From Clitopilus passeckerianus (Eukaryota; Basidiomycota; Agaricomycetes; Agaricales; Entolomataceae): a DNA stretch of 64,000 nucleotides. This document shows, piece after piece, positions 45,840 to 59,021 of this stretch. The stretch covers positions 1,178,001-1,242,000 of the forward strand of contig CALYLX010000111.1 in assembly GCA_944990035.1 (NCBI GenBank), written 5' to 3'. Under the pieces are notes generated by a model, which was given only the letters and a program-made list of their open reading frames with translations, did no database searches and had not been told where the DNA came from. Numbering within the stretch: position 1 is the first letter of the stretch; every line of letters begins with the position of its first letter. Position numbers and translations under genes: made by a program.

Positions 45840-47070
45840 CTAGGCATAAACCATCTGAATCTGCTTTTCCTCGAACTTTGGCCAGAAGTGAAGCAATTGT
45901 GGATGGCCAAGGATCCCTCTCCACTCCCCGTACATGCAGATGGTCTTAAGGACAGGAAATATCTCCCCATTGAGGAGAGCCTCAAAGTGCTCTTCGATAT
46001 GGCCGAGAATCCGACCACTATCCTTCAGCAGCTCGTTCACTGCAGCATGCAGACCAATCTCGGTAATCTTGTCATGCCTAGCATCGTTGGCGGGAACTCC
46101 AGGAAGAAAAGGTAGTAGTTGAGCTTCTTGAGGTTCGGGCACTTGTCCAAGCAATTCGAAAGGTAATCCTCGAGGAGGAATCGCATGTGCCTTCCGAATT
46201 CGACGACCAGAAGTTGTTCACCGTACGTCTCCCAGATTCTATCGTTCCAGACATCGGGCATGGGGAAGTCGATCGCGATATGGGTCAAGGATGGAAGAGA
46301 CCACAAATCGACTAGTTGGCGGAGGAAAATGCCATTGCTCCACTGCAGACGCAACGTCTCCAAATGAGGGAGGTGAATATGCGACCTGTTAGGACTCATG
46401 GAAACATGACCAATAAGCCCGCCCACCGAGAGGTATTTGAGGTTGGGGGCACATTTAAGAACATCGTACAGAGAGTTAATTCCACCACTCCTAGCAGCTT
46501 CGCCGTTGTGCCACCAATCTAAGCGTTTCAGAGATTGGAGTGAAACATTCTCCGAGTCAAAGGAGAAGTTTAGAGGCTGAGACAAGAACACCCGGGGACG
46601 TGCGAGGGTTGTGATATTCTTGCAAGCTTTCAAGACATCGAGAGACGCAGTAGTCTCATTCGTAGAAGGATAGGTGGTGTTTGTGCTCGAATATGGAAGC
46701 ACGGCACGGCGAACCTGGGAGATAACGCGACGCCATCATCAGAGACGTGATTGAGTTGTGATATGGTGGCAATCAAACTCACGAGGTGACCAAACTTGTT
46801 GCAAGCAAGGGTGTCTTTGAGCTCGTCGACGCCTCTGGAGATGACCAAGTTTTCGTAGAGGAAGCTATTAGCCCAGCGATTCCAATCCCGACAAACGAGG
46901 ACTATGGTTCGCTTGGTGGAGATAACAGGGTCGTGGCCGTGTCTATCAATGACGGTAGACTGGAACGGGGTGTATTCCTCAGTGATGAGTTCATGTTCTT
47001 TTGGAGAGGTCGTAGCCCATCGTAGGATGTCTACCCAAATTTCTGGAGGAAGAACGCAGTGGTGAACCAT
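45840..47070 (-). CDS. F-box/LRR-like protein, frame broken by one base
   Basis: Exons 47070-46783 and 46714-45840. The N-terminus MVHHCVLPPEIWVDILRWATT...VLVCRDWNRWANSFLYENLVI is a clear F-box. Leu-rich strands follow (CAPNLKYLSVGGL, LPHLETLRLQW, KCPNLKKLNYYLFFLEFP). After FLEFP the coding potential moves to another frame (ANDARHDKITEIGLHAAVNELL...). Adding one C at the C run read at 46093-46095 restores it and makes 387 codons plus stop. There is no GT donor in the relevant stretch, so an intron cannot explain it. Confidence 0.72.
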
Positions 47071-47558
47071 GGTAAAGCAGAGACTACTTACATAACATTT
47101 GAAATTCACTATCTTTTTGAACCAGCACCGTCTCAGTCCGATTTCGCGCTCGACACCGACCCGGACTGCGTCCATCAATCCGAGTCTTCTCCACTTCCTT
47201 CTGCGAGTGTTGGCAACTTTAGACCCAATTGGTGGAAAGTCATGCGGAGATCTAGTTCAAGCGTTCAAACTCCTCGTCTTGGTTGACTGGCATGCGGTTT
47301 GCATATATCTCGGCATGAGGCATCAGATGTTCTACCAAATCCCTGTTCTTGATGACGCTGTCACTATGATTCAAGCAATCCAACTCCGTTCTCTGATAGT
47401 CTGCATTTACAGTTCTTGTCATCACATGCTACAAGCGACGATAACTCACGGTGCATGCAGCTGCCAACGCCACGACGTCCGCTAGGATGCAGACTACGGA
47501 ACATATATCATCTTATCTCTCATAGACTTGGCTGATCTGGCTTCTGTCTTGTTCTGCG
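47071..47558. other. divergent promoter region
   Basis: Between the F-box gene (-) and the M35 homologue (+). ACATATATC at about 47500 is a weak TATA-like candidate. No gene seen. Confidence 0.45.
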
Positions 47559-48846
47559 ATGTTGCGCTCCACGATTTTGTCTGCTCTCTGTTATGCTCTG
47601 TGCGTATATTGCACCGCACATCTCTCGGTGCAACTAAAGGCCGGGAAGAAGGATCAACAGCTCTCAGCAATCATAACAAACGATGGTGATGAAGCTCTGA
47701 AGATCTTGCATCATCCTCTCACTATTTTTACCGCCTTCCCCACCGATACCTTCAAGTTCACAGCGAAGGCAAAAGAAGGAGTACCGCCTAGGTTCAAAGG
47801 TATTCAGATCAAGTATTCCCCTCAGGCAGCCATCGCTGCAGGGGCCTTCACATTTCTCGCACCCGGACAGTCGGTCCAGGTCCAGCACGACCGTAAGCTT
47901 AAATAGCATTTTCAACATTTTACAAGGATTAATTGTTGTTTCCGCCAGTAACCAAGGCCTATGATTTCTCTGAATCGGGGAAAGGGATATATCAGATCGA
48001 AGCCAACAACATATTCTACATTGTCGACCATAATGGATCAGTCCAAACGCTTCACGCGGAGAGCTTCGGAACAGAAATACACATGTCAATCGGCACAAGT
48101 AACCCTCCGAGGGGCGTGCTCCAGAAGAGTGCCACATTTGTTGGATGCAGCGCCTCTAGGCAATCCATAATCGTATCAGCAGCGGCTCAGGCTCAAGCTT
48201 ATGCTACCGAGTCGTTGAAGTCAGTGACGGACTCTATGCCCAAAACAACGAACAAAAGCTCACATTCGGTTGTATTTTCAGTTACCTTAATTCGCATACG
48301 GCTGCCACCCCTCGTTATACGACATGGTTTGGAACATATACAACAGCGCGTCATGCTACCGTTGTTTCCCACTTCAATTCCATCGTCTCGAGCGGCATCA
48401 CAAACTACACCTACGATTGCACCTGCACCGACCCAGATGTGTTAGCATACATTTATCCAGACAAGTAAGTCGCCGAATAGTTCCTTCGTTCGATAGTGAA
48501 ATTGAACGAGACCTCAGCTATAAAACCGTTTATTTGTGCAGTAAGCTCTGATTATCCTCCTCAGGCTCTGAAACTCACGGAGAGTGTAGATGCGTTTTGG
48601 ACTGCTCCACGGCTGGGATTTGACGGGCAGGTAAGTGGCTAATTGGATCTGAAATCACGTTCTCATTTCTGCCAGGCCGGAATATTATTGAAGCTCTCCT
48701 CCGAGTTCACGATTAATGGAGGTGCCTCTGCATACGTCTACGGCCAGTCGGCTTGCAAAGCTCTTGCTCTCAGCAATCCTGCTCAGGCTATTTCCAATGC
48801 AGACAGCATTGAGTACTTCGCGATTAACGACCCCCCATTACCATAG
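47559..48846 (+). CDS. secreted M35 (deuterolysin/peptidyl-Lys) metallopeptidase homologue, catalytic site lost
   Basis: Six exons (47559-47892, 47949-48219, 48282-48464, 48518-48540, 48590-48630, 48676-48846), 340 residues, without frame breaks. A signal peptide (MLRSTILSALCYALCVYCTA) is followed by a pro-region and the M35 core: VGCSASRQSIIVSAAAQAQAYA, RYTTWFGTYTTARHATVVSHF, YDCTCTDPDVLAYIYPD, YLCNAFWTAP. Where the family has VHESSHFT then GTxDxxYG, this protein reads LKLSSEFTINGGASAYVYG. Both zinc-binding His, the catalytic Glu and the Asp ligand are replaced. The C-terminus GQSACKALALSNPAQAISNADSIEYFA is intact. It should be secreted but not proteolytic. Confidence 0.8.
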
Positions 48847-49013
48847 AAAGTGGTTTATCCAATGTGGCATTCAGCTCTAGTGTTAAGGGTACTTCTTGGC
48901 ATGGTATATATCCAATGATTTCCTTATAGGTTGTTCTTCAGGGTCCAATAAATAAACTTTCTTCAAATGATGAACTTCCCATAGCACCTTCTAGCGTACC
49001 CGAGCCCAGGGTT

Positions 49014-52000
49014 CTAAGACTGCACGGAACCGAAACCTTGTTGGCAATTCTTCCCTATGCTGGCAGAACCGCTCCGAATGTAACATATCTTCGCCGTAAC
49101 GCAGTCTCCCATGCACGCCTCCGTCATGATGGATGTTTTGCCTTGTAGAGTGTTGAAGGTCTAGTCGTGAAGGTTAGACTTCGTTCCTACAATCGGTGAG
49201 ATGACTTACTGTGACCAAAGACGAATCCTTCTCCATCGCTAGGGGAGGGTCAACGAAAATCAGATGACCATGTCATATCCACTAACCTTCCGTGACATGG
49301 TGCCACCAAGTTGCATTTAGCGGATCATTAGGACCCCAGTTTGTAATAGTTTGCCCATAAGTTTCGCGAGTATTGTATTCGTATGTATATGTCGGTCCGA
49401 TGGCAGTTTGGGAATCCAAGGAAGGGAACGAGCTGACGTCGCTCTTCCACCTAGGGCACGGTCAGATGCGAGCGAAATGCTAAGGTCGATCCCACGTACG
49501 TGTGAGCATCCACGACTTCAAATGTCTAATGTGAATAACTGGTCAAAGAAATGAACGCTGAGACAGAGGAAGAACTGACCGAAGAGTCAACCTCATAAAC
49601 TCTGAAGCCGGAGTTCAGGTTTGTAATTGGGGTGAGCGACGGTCCGATCTGGTATGCTCCCTCAGTAATGGTCCTCTAGTCAAAGTAGAAAAGGTGAATA
49701 CCCAAGCCAAAGTCTGAGCAGTGTCTGCATTTATCGAGGTCGCATTGTTGGCATAAAAGATCTCGTAGAGCATCGATAAGATGTGTGCTGTTTGGGTCAT
49801 TTGATACAACTCACCGACATCTGATCCTCGTGTGTGCTGCGAACTGTCAAAAGGGGCCGACTATCTGCAGCATAGGATCACTCACTGTCCGAAGAAAATG
49901 TCTAGACAAACGGTAAGAATCTATTACAGATAGAAAGCTCTAGCGGGAGAGACTTACTAGCAATGACATGTGGGGAAAACCGATCGACACTAGGCAACGA
50001 GATTAGATTCGACTGCTTTGGTACCACATTTTTGTGCCTACATCTGATAAACTGGCCACAAGATCAGCACTGGACCTTACGAGAAACAACCAGAATTACA
50101 TACAGAGGTTGGTCGGATTCACCAATGGGTTGCTTCCATCCCAGCCCGTCAAGACATGTCCCATGATCCAAACTATGAGAGGTTCATATCGGTCTTTCAG
50201 GCATTGACGGAACGGTGTCACCTACCTCTGTCACCGATATCTTCAGCGTCTTGAAGCTCGTCCGTCAGGAATCTAAGCATTCCTGACGAATCCGGATTGG
50301 TTATGTTGATATAAGTAAACACATTTGCTCTGGAGATAAACGGTTGGCTTGGGCGTCCTCGGTCGAGGATTATGATATTTTACTGACCGATACCCTAGAA
50401 ATCATTATGACTTTCAGCTATAGTCTAGAAGAAAGTGCCTTACAGAAATCAGTATTCAAAGAGATCACGCGCAGGCCGTCCTGACGCTTGACACTATAGG
50501 CAGCATAGTGAGCTTTGGCCTGCTTTACAGCAGCCTGAGGGAGCCATTTCTCATGTTGCCAGAGACCTGCAACGTGGTCGTAATTCCTTTAGAAGGACGA
50601 TGAGCAGCGGCTGAAGACATCTAAACACAAACTTACCAGCTGAACTGGTCGGCGAGCTTGCCGCCGAGAGAATGTGGTGCATCTTGAGCCCTATGATTAC
50701 TGTTAGCTGAGTGGAGCGACAGAGCATGCATATCCTTACTGATTGTAGCTGTCGTGGTTGCCCAAAGCCGCGTAAACGGGTCCTGTCCCCAGCATCTTTC
50801 TGAACAAATCATAAACAACGGTCTGCGCAGGAGGAGCGCCAATCAGGAACCAAATCACGCAAACATAGAAAGTCGAAGAACCTCTGTATATTGGACGTAT
50901 GCTCTATCACACACGTGCGTCAATATATGCGCTCCTTAAGGGTCGTGGATGGTGAGCATACCTTGATAATTGACTATCAGCATCATGGCTGACTAGATCA
51001 CCCGTGTAAAGTGCCCAGGCAAATCCTGTGTCCTTTGTTCCTGTAAGTTCTGGGATAGCTTCTAGAGCAGACAGTGCAAGAGACAATGGCGTGTCGCTGT
51101 AATCACAATTGGATCAGCTCGTGCTCATCGGCGCCACGGATCGCACGTTTGTGAACATACCAGAGGAACGACCCATATCTGGGTGCAGGAAGCACCGTGC
51201 TGTTGGGGTTGCCTGTGTTGAAGCTGGTCCTTCTGCAGCATGGTCCTTGTGTGCAGTTCGCCTCAGCACCGGTAGCAAATCCTTGATGAAGCATACATTT
51301 AGCCAAGTGCAACATCAAATGAATCGAGAACATACTCGGGTCAAGGTGCAAATCTGATATGTGCAGAACTTTCAGCTTCTGGCCACTGGGTTTTCGAGGT
51401 AGTGGTAAAGGATTAGGCTTGGGTTTTTCGAACCATCCAGTCAGATTAAGAGGTGCTGTAGGGACAACAGGACACGACTTCAGGAAGTTCTGACAGAAAG
51501 CCTGCAGACAAGATAATCAATTAAATGCAATATCAGGAGAGCAGGGAGAAGGCTCACTTGACCATCGTAGCCGGCAACATCTGCCTGAGCGAGAACTTGA
51601 GTGATGACGGAACCAACGCCGTTTATGCCGTAGTTGGCCGCACAATTGGGTGCCAACTTCTGTGCTTCACATACCGTCACCAAAAGCGATGGAGTCTGGT
51701 CTGGAGCAGCTAAAGCTGTGAACTTGATAACTTCAAGGATGGCCAGACAACGACCACAGTCATTTCCAGCAAAGTTGTCGCTAGCAAAGATTGACTTTAA
51801 CTGAGCTTGGGCATGACTCAACAATGCAGACGATGAAGCTTTTGGCGGCAAAATGTGGGGGTCAACCGTGTTCTCAGTCGGTATGGTATCAGGATTCGTC
51901 AGTTTGAACGGGTAAATTTCATGCTATATGTGAATTCTTTTAGTGATTGGCAGACCGCAGGACAGAACATCTACGCAACAGTAACAGGATCCGATATGAC

Positions 52001-52174
52001 AGGTTGAGGTTGGGCCGATGTTGCGGTCGGATTATTGTAGTACTTCGTGAATACTGAGGTCGGAAACGCGCCGGGTACCGTATAGGTTCCGGGCGTGATA
52101 CTCGCTGCAGCCACGGCGAATGCGACTGTAACTTGCGACGCGACGTGCATCCTTACGAGGACTGCCCACCGCAT
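49014..52174 (-). CDS. acid sphingomyelinase-like phosphodiesterase
   Basis: Many exons on the minus strand. Start MRWAVLVRMHVASQ (52174), with a possible signal peptide. A saposin-B-like segment comes first (NDCGRCLAILEVIKF...VTVCEAQKLAPNC). The calcineurin-type metallophosphatase motifs follow in order: LHISDLHLDP (about 51360), YTGDLVSHD (about 50980), VYAALGNHDSYN (about 50755), IMGHVLTGWD (about 50155) and GHTHEDQM split by an intron (about 49880 and 49830). A Cys-containing C-terminal domain ends at the TAG at 49014-49016. All metal ligands are present, so it should be an active secreted or vacuolar sphingomyelin or nucleotide phosphodiesterase. Exon borders in the middle were not all fixed. 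Confidence 0.8.
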
Positions 52175-53143
52175 CGTTGTGTGGATGAGAAAACGGAAAG
52201 ACTCGAACACAAAAAGTTCAATGCACTTACCTGGCCTAGCGGCTATATATGCGCGGCTAGTCAAGTTACGGCATTCGAAGCAGATGACGGTCGGGTTTTA
52301 ATTGGCCAATGAGAACATGAGTGGCATCAATTCTGGAAAACAGGAATGTCAATCAACTCTGTCTTTCAGAGTCTATGCAACCATGAGAATGAAATTTCAG
52401 GTAACCCCGGGATGAATATGGTTGACGTTGAGAGGTAACGGGAAGATATAAAGGTTTCTCGTATTCGCATGCAACAGTGCATCATGGTATGACTCGAACA
52501 CAATATCCAATTGGATTCAAAGTGCTTTATCGGCTACTAAAGGCTTGATACGCGACTTAATAACCTAAAAAGGCAGATGAGCCCCACGTCATGTGTGCTG
52601 TAATAAACTCGTCGTCGTCGAGGGTAGGCCCAAAAATCTCGCTGAGTTAACAATGTTTAAGAAGCAGCGAGCGAGAGAAAAATGGTTGGAAGGGATGTAT
52701 GGGCCAAGCGTAAAGGTTTTGCGGGGGTTGGACGATATTGCCCTGAATCTGGCAGATCGTCTGGGATTTGCTACCTTTGGGTTTGGTGCGTCGCAAGCAT
52801 ATAAACAAGCTTCATACAGTGACATACGAGCAATACAGTCATAAGTGATGGGGAGTGAATAATATCCATGAAGAGTCTCCTAGCCTGCGGAGGACGGCTT
52901 CCTGTCGGCGATGTCTACCTGACAAGCTACATCTACAAGGGAGATGTTGGTAGCGGGTAGATGGCCACGAAAATTGTGTGAGATGGGGGATATCCTGTGG
53001 CAAGAGCGGGGGGATCTTCTGGCTTGGCGGAATAGGGATGTATTAGAATAGGTTGACTAAGAAATAAAAGGACAGCACACCTTTAGAAGTCTCTATCGGG
53101 GGGGATCGACAGCGAAGAGAGTAGGTGTTGTCGTACAATAGGT
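52175..53143. other. promoter region, no gene seen
   Basis: CATATATAG at about 52245 (minus strand) is a TATA candidate for the phosphodiesterase gene. A GTAAGT lies at about 52205 just upstream of the ATG, suggesting a 5' UTR intron. ORF 52593-52844 is not convincing. Confidence 0.45.
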
Positions 53144-53356
53144 CTACGACGTCGAATGCCGTTTATTGTCTCTACTGTTTTCTCCGTTTTGTCCTCTCTT
53201 CTGAACCTGCGTGGGGAAACCTTGCCTTGTAGCTGCATTCTTGGCATCATTCCAAAGGCGAAGTGTGTACTCGTAAAGCGCGCGAGAGTAGGCCAGAAAT
53301 GGGCCACTATCGTTTTCAGGGTCTGTAGTTTCGTGCGCCTTGGACGAGTGAGGCAT
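53144..53356 (-). CDS. possible small protein, 70 residues
   Basis: ATG at 53356 gives MPHSSKAHETTDPE followed by SGPFLAYSRALYEYTLRLW, an amphipathic aromatic helix, and a basic tail. It resembles small conserved basidiomycete proteins of unknown function but I cannot name a family. A chance ORF is possible. Confidence 0.3.
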   Translation of the reverse strand: MPHSSKAHETTDPENDSGPFLAYSRALYEYTLRLWNDAKNAATRQGFPTQVQKRGQNGENSRDNKRHSTS

Positions 53357-54116
53357 TGAAGTCGGTTTACGAAAATTAGCGTGAGGACGTTGAGATGCCA
53401 AAATGTCAAGTGTAGTACAGTAAATAGGAAGGGTTATATCATCTGCTAAAGTAACGCCGGATCACAATGCCGCACCATGTCTCTCATCCACATTCGGTTG
53501 CCCCATTGTTGCACCCTTGATCACCAAGCCTAAATTGTTGGAAGCATTCTGTCCATGACTACGAGGTCGGACGACTCTATTGCAAGTTCTTTTTGGAATT
53601 AATAGAAGACAGTAATTAGAACGATGGAAACACCGTGTCGTCCACCTGGTTCCCGAGCGCTGAACACGGGGACTCCTGTTGTAAACAAACCGCGGCCGTG
53701 TCGGTGTGGTTGCCAAATAACTTTCGTGCATACTCAACAGCACATCACTGAGGATTTACGCCTACCCGAGGTCGTTTTTTTTCGCCTGTAAAATTCAGGA
53801 AACGTGTTGGAAGAATGAATAAACGACTCTGACCGTGCAATAAACTGGAATATGTAAACCTTCCGTCTCCAATCTGGGGAGGGAACATATGGTTGATCAT
53901 TCCGGAGTATGGTGTGATAGAAGCCTCTGATTTCCAAACTAGGCTTGTGACGTCAAAAGGTTCTAATTGTGCCTGGACCGCCCGCAGAAGTTAGCTTTGT
54001 AAACGGTGTCATTCATGTCGTCATTACAATTCCAAACTATTGTCCACAAGTTTTATAGTTGTAAGTAAAATGTTTGAAGAAAATTTATTAGTGAAAAAAA
54101 ATATATTCAATTCTCG
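53357..54116. other. intergenic, no gene seen
   Basis: AT-rich in its right part (3' region of the channel gene). Short ORFs only. Confidence 0.5.
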
Positions 54117-57100
54117 TCACCGTGAAATTCGGCCACGAGAAGAGGTAGATCTATTTGGCATGACATCCTCTTTGGCTCGGACATCTATTGTCACCTCCAA
54201 ATCATGGTATTTCTGCAGGTCAACCGCCTCTGATCGAGCAACACCAGCCGAATCGTTCGGCAGCCATATTATTGGCGGAGGCGCGACGAGCTCAGGGGCA
54301 TACAAGATACCAGCCATATCGTCTGCATGGTCGGTAAAAGGAAGTGGTGGGAGATGGGGCGGTGCATCGGGGTGCGTTCGGGCCGCTCTTTCTGTAGCAG
54401 TCAGGTCGTCCAGCGTCTCCGTTTCTATCAAATGTTCATAAAAGGGAAAGTGTCAAACTGATTGTCGCGATAATGAAGGCCTAGAACACTTACGCAATGG
54501 CACAGGCCCTCGGTGCACTTGCCGCGATGGCATGACTGCCAGAGTCACACTCATCATCTCCAGAACAGAGGCCATGGACCCTCGCAACCTCGGGCTTAGA
54601 GCACTACTGCTCATGTTGCTCGTGCCCTCGTCTGTCTCTTTACGGGAGCGTGTATCCCGCGCAGCAACCTCGAATCTTGCAAGCGAGTCCCGAGTGATCG
54701 GGGTTAATGATTCAGCCCCAGGTGTGTGCATTTTCAAAGTCGCATATGCTTCAATGAAGCACATTACTGCAACACCCACTCCTGCAAGAACGCCACCCTC
54801 AATCCAAAATCCTCTGCTCAGGAAAATCAATCCGAGGAGGATCGGTTGAAGCGAGATTAGGGTGCCCAGTCGTTTCAATAGCCATATCTGCAATAGTCCT
54901 CCTGTCTGGGAGTGAGTTCTCCCATACACGTAGCCAATGAGGAAGCGGTGTGCTATACCATCGCATCAGCCTTCATGCGCCAAGTTATCCGCGTGAAAAA
55001 TAAACTCACCAATCAGAGTCAGTAATAGCAGGATGACCACCGCTGGTCCAATGAGAGGAAAGATAACCGCAAACAGAGCAGCGAATACAATGCCCAGAAT
55101 GCAAGCACTGGTCGCAAACGATGGATCGTATGTTGTTGGGTATGTTGCGCGGAACCGTTGACGAGGCGTGATGGCTTGGCGTTCATTCTTGAGGGTACGC
55201 CACAGGCGAAGGGGTTGAAGCAGAAGTAGACCAGGAAATATGATAGCAACGTTGAGAATGACCGCGAGGGCCAGAATTGCCATGTATATAGACCCGTCGG
55301 CCACATCCTTCGTTTCTCCGGCGCCAGAGCTGAAGGCTTGAATAGCGTAAATGAGGGCCCCGATAGTGATGAGGCAAAGTCCAGCGACAGTGGTGAGGAT
55401 GAAAAATGTGACCTTGAAGAGGAGAGCTGCCCTCCAGAGACGGAGATTGCACCGTGGATATTTGATATCCCTACGAAAATTGGTTAGCCTCGGCGGTGAG
55501 CATGGTGGCAATAAGAGATGAAATACATCGTATGAACCACAGAGCCGCCGAGATGAATATCACCACCGCTAAAGAAGGTGCGAAAACAGTTGCTACGCCT
55601 GCAGCAATCTGATTGGTCGTCAACAGTGGGGCCAGGAATGGCAGATAGTGTGCGACATCGGGAGCTGTTGCAAGTGATAATCCTGCCGCAGCCGTCACTA
55701 AACTTGTGTCAGCTCCGGAAAACAGGACGCGGAAATAGGGACTTACGTCCCGCGGTTAATGCAACCGCTGCAATTGCTGCCATGCACCAGAAAACAATAT
55801 GGTCCCCAGCACTCCTTTCATTTTGCAAAACATCCCACCTGACGTCTTCCTTGGCCCTCCCTTCAATGAGTTCAATTCCGGGAACGAACCTCAGGCCTTT
55901 CCCAACCATCAGCCAACCCTTTATCCTCGTTCCCTGTGCAACGTCGTTATAGCTAGTTTGTTGAGCATCCGATATCCCTGCGTTGATAGCCTTCAGCCTA
56001 CTCCGCCAATGCGTGATCTCCGTGTAAACATGCCCAAGGTCGTCATAGTCGAACCCGTCCCGTGGGCGGACGAATGGTTGCTGATTCTGAACGCGAAGAT
56101 GGGGAGGTGGAATTGTATTGGGATCGATATTCTCCTCTCGTCTTAGAGGGAATGTCTGCACGGTCTCTCGGCGTGAAGGTGGCACAGTTTCTTTCCTTGG
56201 TCGTCTCTTGAACGTGGAAGGCCCAGCCGGGAGTGGCCCATTGGTTCACTCTGTACATTGGGCGGAGCTTCATCTCTGAGATCAACCCAGTCCTCGTCAC
56301 CGCCATGGTCTTCGTAGCCATGCTCATGATGTTGGCCTTGATCGCCGCCTCCATAGAAGTCGGAAAACAAGCTTTCGTTGTAGGCGTAGTTCGGCCCAGA
56401 TCTCGGCATTGTGGAATATCCCATACTCTGCACAGGTTGCGGATTGCCAGGAGGATAGTGGCCAGAGCCTTCGGTTGCCCAGTTGCTCCCACCAGGGCTT
56501 GAGTAGTATGCTGGGTTCATGCCAAATTCTGTGGCACGGTTGGAGTCTCTAGGAGAGCTGCCGCTTTCTGCAATGCTTGGGAGTTGATCCATGCCAGATT
56601 CTGTGAATCTCCCCCCGCTTACTCCTCGTACATTTCGGAGCTTGTAGTACGAGGAGGGAGCAACAAAGCTTGAAGGGGCCAGGGAAGATGCCGCGAAAGC
56701 CGGGTTTCCCCCTCTGCGGCGACCAGCAGGAGCTCTCTGAAAGCGAAAGGGCAGGACATGAGTACTGGAATGCATCTAAAAGATAATAATTCACACCCTC
56801 GTAGAATTACTATGACCTCCCAACGGGAGCGGCCGGCTGATGTATGGCTTGTTATCTGGCCCCAACGGTGGTTTAGGTTCGAAATCGATGATGGACGGGT
56901 CAGGTGTAGTTATCCTGAACGAGCTGATATATTTTGTTTCCGCAATCTCTAGGTTTTCCAGAACTTCGTCTCTTTCTTCGATCAGGTGGGCAAGTGCCTG
57001 GGTATCACTAAATTGAACCACGTTAGGTAGTAAAACTGAATTGAGGTCTGTCGTAGGAACGTACCCAACAGAAAACAAACTCTCGATATCAATATCTGGC

Positions 57101-58544
57101 TCAGATCCTTTACCCGGATTGAGAGGTTGTTGTTCTTCGGTCCTCCTCCTGCGTCTGCTATTCCTTGACCTTGAGCCATTGCCGTTCCTCCCCTCTCTCG
57201 GATCCATTGAAAGACTCATCCCAGTATTGCGAATGAAGTCCTTCAGCTGTTTCTCCCCCCAACCAACAAATCCGGGAGCCTTGGAAGCGCTTAACCATCC
57301 CAATTCTTTTCCTTGGCATCGAACATCAGTGAAGTGGGTCCAATGGAGGATCAGGACCTTGAGTTCCTTGACGATATGGTATAGAGCGGGTAGCAATCCA
57401 AGAACAAGAACAAGCGCCGTCAAGATTATAACACGGAGACGGGCATGGTAAGGGTCGTTCGAATCCGCGCGTTTAAGAAGATGAACTAAGTTCTTCGTCG
57501 ATACGTTTCCTTCTTCGAAAAGCCGCAGCACCCTCATTAAGCTCAGGTCTTCCAAAACCGAGTATGATCCCACCCCAAATACGGACGGATTGTAGTTCGC
57601 GGTGCAAGGTGTTGATACGAGGTATAATGGTAGAGCTCCGGCAAGGCCGACGAAACTCCATCCAAGAGCAATCTTCAGACATATCCATAGCACGCGTTGT
57701 CCGAGTTCTTCATCTGATGGAAATAGCTCTGCTTCTTCTGAGGCATTGCGACCTCCGTCGGACACGTCTGAAGGAACGGTAGGTACAAGGGGGACATTGG
57801 GGAAGAGGAAGGCGAAGAACGAGGAGCCTGCTGGTTCGGGGCGAAGGCTAAGTGTCGTTTATTAGGTTTTTTACGCGTGCATGGCGTGGAGGGTACATAC
57901 TCTGATTGCACAAACCATTCCCTCAGACCATATATCTGCCTGTAACGAGGACGGACGATTCCGAATATTATCTACGAAAACGAGATAAATGGTTGGTCCG
58001 CATTTGAGCTTAGAGCAAAAGCGCACCCAAATTACGAGCCCAATCGTACTTGCTACTATAAGAGTAGCAATAATTCCTTCCGCCGAAGCATCTAAGCCCT
58101 TGCCAATGCAAATGGCTTCTGAGCCAATCGCAGGGATGCTTGTAGGCGTGCCAGTACTCAGCGTAGATGTCCCAGTCAATGTCGATGATATAGAAGATAG
58201 GGTGGCGGATGACGACAGGCCAGAGACATTGCTGGGGTCGGAAGATAGGCTGGAAGATGGTCCTGGAGATCCTGCGGGCTGTGAGCCACCCGGTGTGAAT
58301 GTGGTCGTTGGAGGAAAATTGGAGCCTACAACCTGTCAGTTATTATTTTCATTTCATCCTGCAAGACATACCAGTATTGGATGGCGCGTGGCATTGATCC
58401 ATCGGAGGGTAATGGTATAGGGTTGCTCGTCGTTGCCGGTGGGGGTTGATTGGTATCTGTTGGTGGAGGAGGTGGAGAACTCGACTCCCACCAGTTTGTA
58501 TGTCGTCTATCCATGAAATGTCGTGACGTATCTCTATCTTTCAT
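54117..58544 (-). CDS. CSC1/TMEM63-type (DUF221) osmosensitive cation channel
   Basis: Long multi-exon gene. TM1 AEGIIATLIVASTIGLVIW is joined over an intron to IIFGIVRPRYRQIYGLREWFVQ, then FFAFLFPNVPLVP and ELFPSDEELGQRVLW. TM2-TM3 and a long cytosolic domain with PLGPDNKPYISRPLPLGG follow. The 7TM region contains IVFWCMAAIAAVAL, YLPFLAPLLTTNQIAAGV, LLFKVTFFILTTVAGLCLITI, ILALAVILNVAIIFPGLLLL and HRFLIGYVYGRTHSQTGGLLQIWLLKRLGTLISLQPILLGLIFLSRGF. The start (58544) is tentative: exon 1 and exon 2 are out of phase by one. Near 56237 a 50 nt GTACAG...AAG intron or a missing G would both keep frame. Confidence 0.78.
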
Positions 58545-59021
58545 GAGCTAGTCGTTAGTTTCGTCGTCGTCGAGCCCCTCCTGGGCAGGGTATAAGGACA
58601 GGCTGCCGCTGTGTCCGACGGTGTGATCGAAAGAATGACAAAAGGCAAGCTGAGCCCGAATGAACCAATGATGAACGCAATTCCCTTTCTGGGTAACTCG
58701 GTGGTTATAAGGGGCTAATACAACCAATACACGATACTTCGGCGTGTCGAAATGCAGATAGAGGCGAGGCGAGCGTGTAAACAGCAAGGAAACGGTAGAT
58801 AATACGGTTTAAAGCACAGAAACATTTTATTGGACACTATATAATACACGGGCATCCGGTTGCCTTTCCCTAGTCTCCTTAGTAACACTACGAGAAAAAA
58901 GTCCATGCGTTTTCAATATGACTTGTCTGCAGACAAAGCTAATCTCATTTGTACATCAGTTGTATTGGATGGGCCATTGGAGGAAGCAACACGAACCTTT
59001 GATGATCAGACGCTGCATGTA
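58545..59021. other. intergenic, no gene seen
   Basis: Channel-gene promoter and 3' region of the small minus-strand ORF. No motif seen. Confidence 0.45.

Noticed and set aside
56190..56245. Another homopolymer frameshift, in the CSC1-like channel
   Set aside because: A 50 nt GTACAG...AAG intron explains the frame change equally well, so I did not count it.
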